NCBI GenBank assembly: GCA_964480565.1
Contig: CAYZSU010000059.1
Location: forward strand, 1-13,780
Source of the DNA: CAYZSU01 sp964480565
Lineage (GTDB): Bacteria > UBA10199 > 2-02-FULL-44-16 > JAAZCA01
Reading direction: 5' to 3'
Length of the DNA stretch: 13,780 nucleotides
The notes under the pieces are model-generated. The model did no database searches, was not told where the DNA came from, and saw nothing but the letters and a program-made list of their open reading frames with translations. How positions within the stretch are numbered: the first letter of the stretch is position 1; each line of letters opens with the position of its first letter. Of this stretch, positions 13,273-13,780 are shown piece after piece. The position numbers were made by a program, and so were the translations under genes.

Positions 13273-13780
13273 ATGGAATCCAATAACTATATGTTAAAAA
13301 AAATGTCACATAAAGCTATAGACTGGTTTTGCAATAGAGTTTGGTCACGGGTTGATCCTCAAGAGCATATTTTTCATGTGCAGTTTGATATTACAAATGC
13401 GTGTAATCTAAAGTGTACGCATTGCTATTTGAATGATCATGATGACTCTCAAACGCTTACATTTGATGAATGGAGTATCATTTTAGAGCAATTTGGCGCA
13501 TTCGTTAAAAAACTTCATATGACGCCTTCGATAGTATTAAGTGGTGGCGAACCTCTGTTAAGCCCTTTTTTATTTGAAATGATTGAAAAAATTCGTGCAC
13601 AATTTCCAGAATGTCGAATCAGTGTGACGAGCAATGGCCTTTTGATAAATAAGGAGCATGCCAAGCAGTTTAAAAAGCATGGCATTTTCGTTCAAATCAG
13701 CGCGGATGGTCCGGATGCGAAACGATATGATTTATATAGAGGTCGTGGCAACTTTGATAAGATGATAGCAGGCTGTGATA
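13273..13780 (+). CDS. Radical SAM protein, N-terminal part (runs off right edge)
   Basis: An open frame of 169 codons starts at ATG 13273, directly after an in-frame stop (13270-13272). Other Met codons at 13291 and 13303 are possible starts, and none has a strong binding site. The SAM cluster motif CNLKCTHC (about residues 44-51) is followed by LSGGEPLL (about 90-97), SVTSNGLLI and QISADGPD. This is the layout of the first half of peptide-modifying and cofactor-type radical SAM enzymes. Whether a SPASM domain follows cannot be seen. It is transcribed away from the nine-gene array and may belong to another system to the right. Confidence 0.85.
   Translation, partial: MESNNYMLKKMSHKAIDWFCNRVWSRVDPQEHIFHVQFDITNACNLKCTHCYLNDHDDSQTLTFDEWSIILEQFGAFVKKLHMTPSIVLSGGEPLLSPFLFEMIEKIRAQFPECRISVTSNGLLINKEHAKQFKKHGIFVQISADGPDAKRYDLYRGRGNFDKMIAGCD

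Noticed and set aside
1..13780. CRISPR arrays, tRNA or rRNA genes
   Set aside because: No regularly spaced direct repeats and no tRNA or rRNA-like sequence were seen on either strand.

Overview
The window is AT-rich bacterial DNA, read almost entirely on the minus strand. A TlpA-like protein with an N-terminal secretion signal or lipobox suggests a Gram-negative (diderm) host. IS5-type and MITE-like traces point to a plastic, accessory region. I could not assign a taxon from sequence alone.

Layout, left to right. (a) 1-579: the first codons of an IS5-like transposase lie next to a gene for only the B12-binding N-terminal half of a class B radical SAM protein, which the element probably truncated. 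(b) 580-777: a non-coding gap holding a 14-base repeat that recurs at 13199. (c) 778-12714: a compact nine-gene minus-strand array, probably one operon. Its transcription order is SPASM radical SAM 1, SPASM radical SAM 2, a 320-residue orphan protein, a 94-residue cysteine-rich peptide, an ABC exporter without a C39 peptidase domain, an HExxH metallopeptidase, a small cytoplasmic subtilisin-like protease, a secreted TlpA-like thioredoxin with about eight GLYDSD-type helical repeats, and a large caspase-like/thioredoxin/helical-repeat protein. (d) 12715-13272: an intergenic region with two hairpins, a consensus sigma-70 promoter on the plus strand and the second copy of the 14-base repeat. (e) 13273 to the right edge: the start of a third radical SAM protein, on the plus strand.

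The array looks like a radical-SAM RiPP (ribosomally made, post-translationally modified peptide) pathway. The peptide has a roughly 45-residue leader ending in GG, then a 49-residue core with 14 Cys arranged as six CxC units, most followed by Asp. The two SPASM enzymes would modify it, the subtilisin-like and/or HExxH protease would remove the leader, and the ABC protein would export it. The combination of SPASM enzyme, small subtilisin and ABC transporter recalls the QhpD/QhpE/QhpF set that matures the QhpC subunit of quinohemoprotein amine dehydrogenase. Here, however, there is no amine dehydrogenase subunit, there are two SPASM enzymes, and two unusual thioredoxin fusions close the operon.

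The last gene is broken. A 101-base element with 14-base perfect terminal inverted repeats is flanked by ATGAT direct repeats. Removing it with one repeat copy restores a continuous reading frame of about 812 codons.
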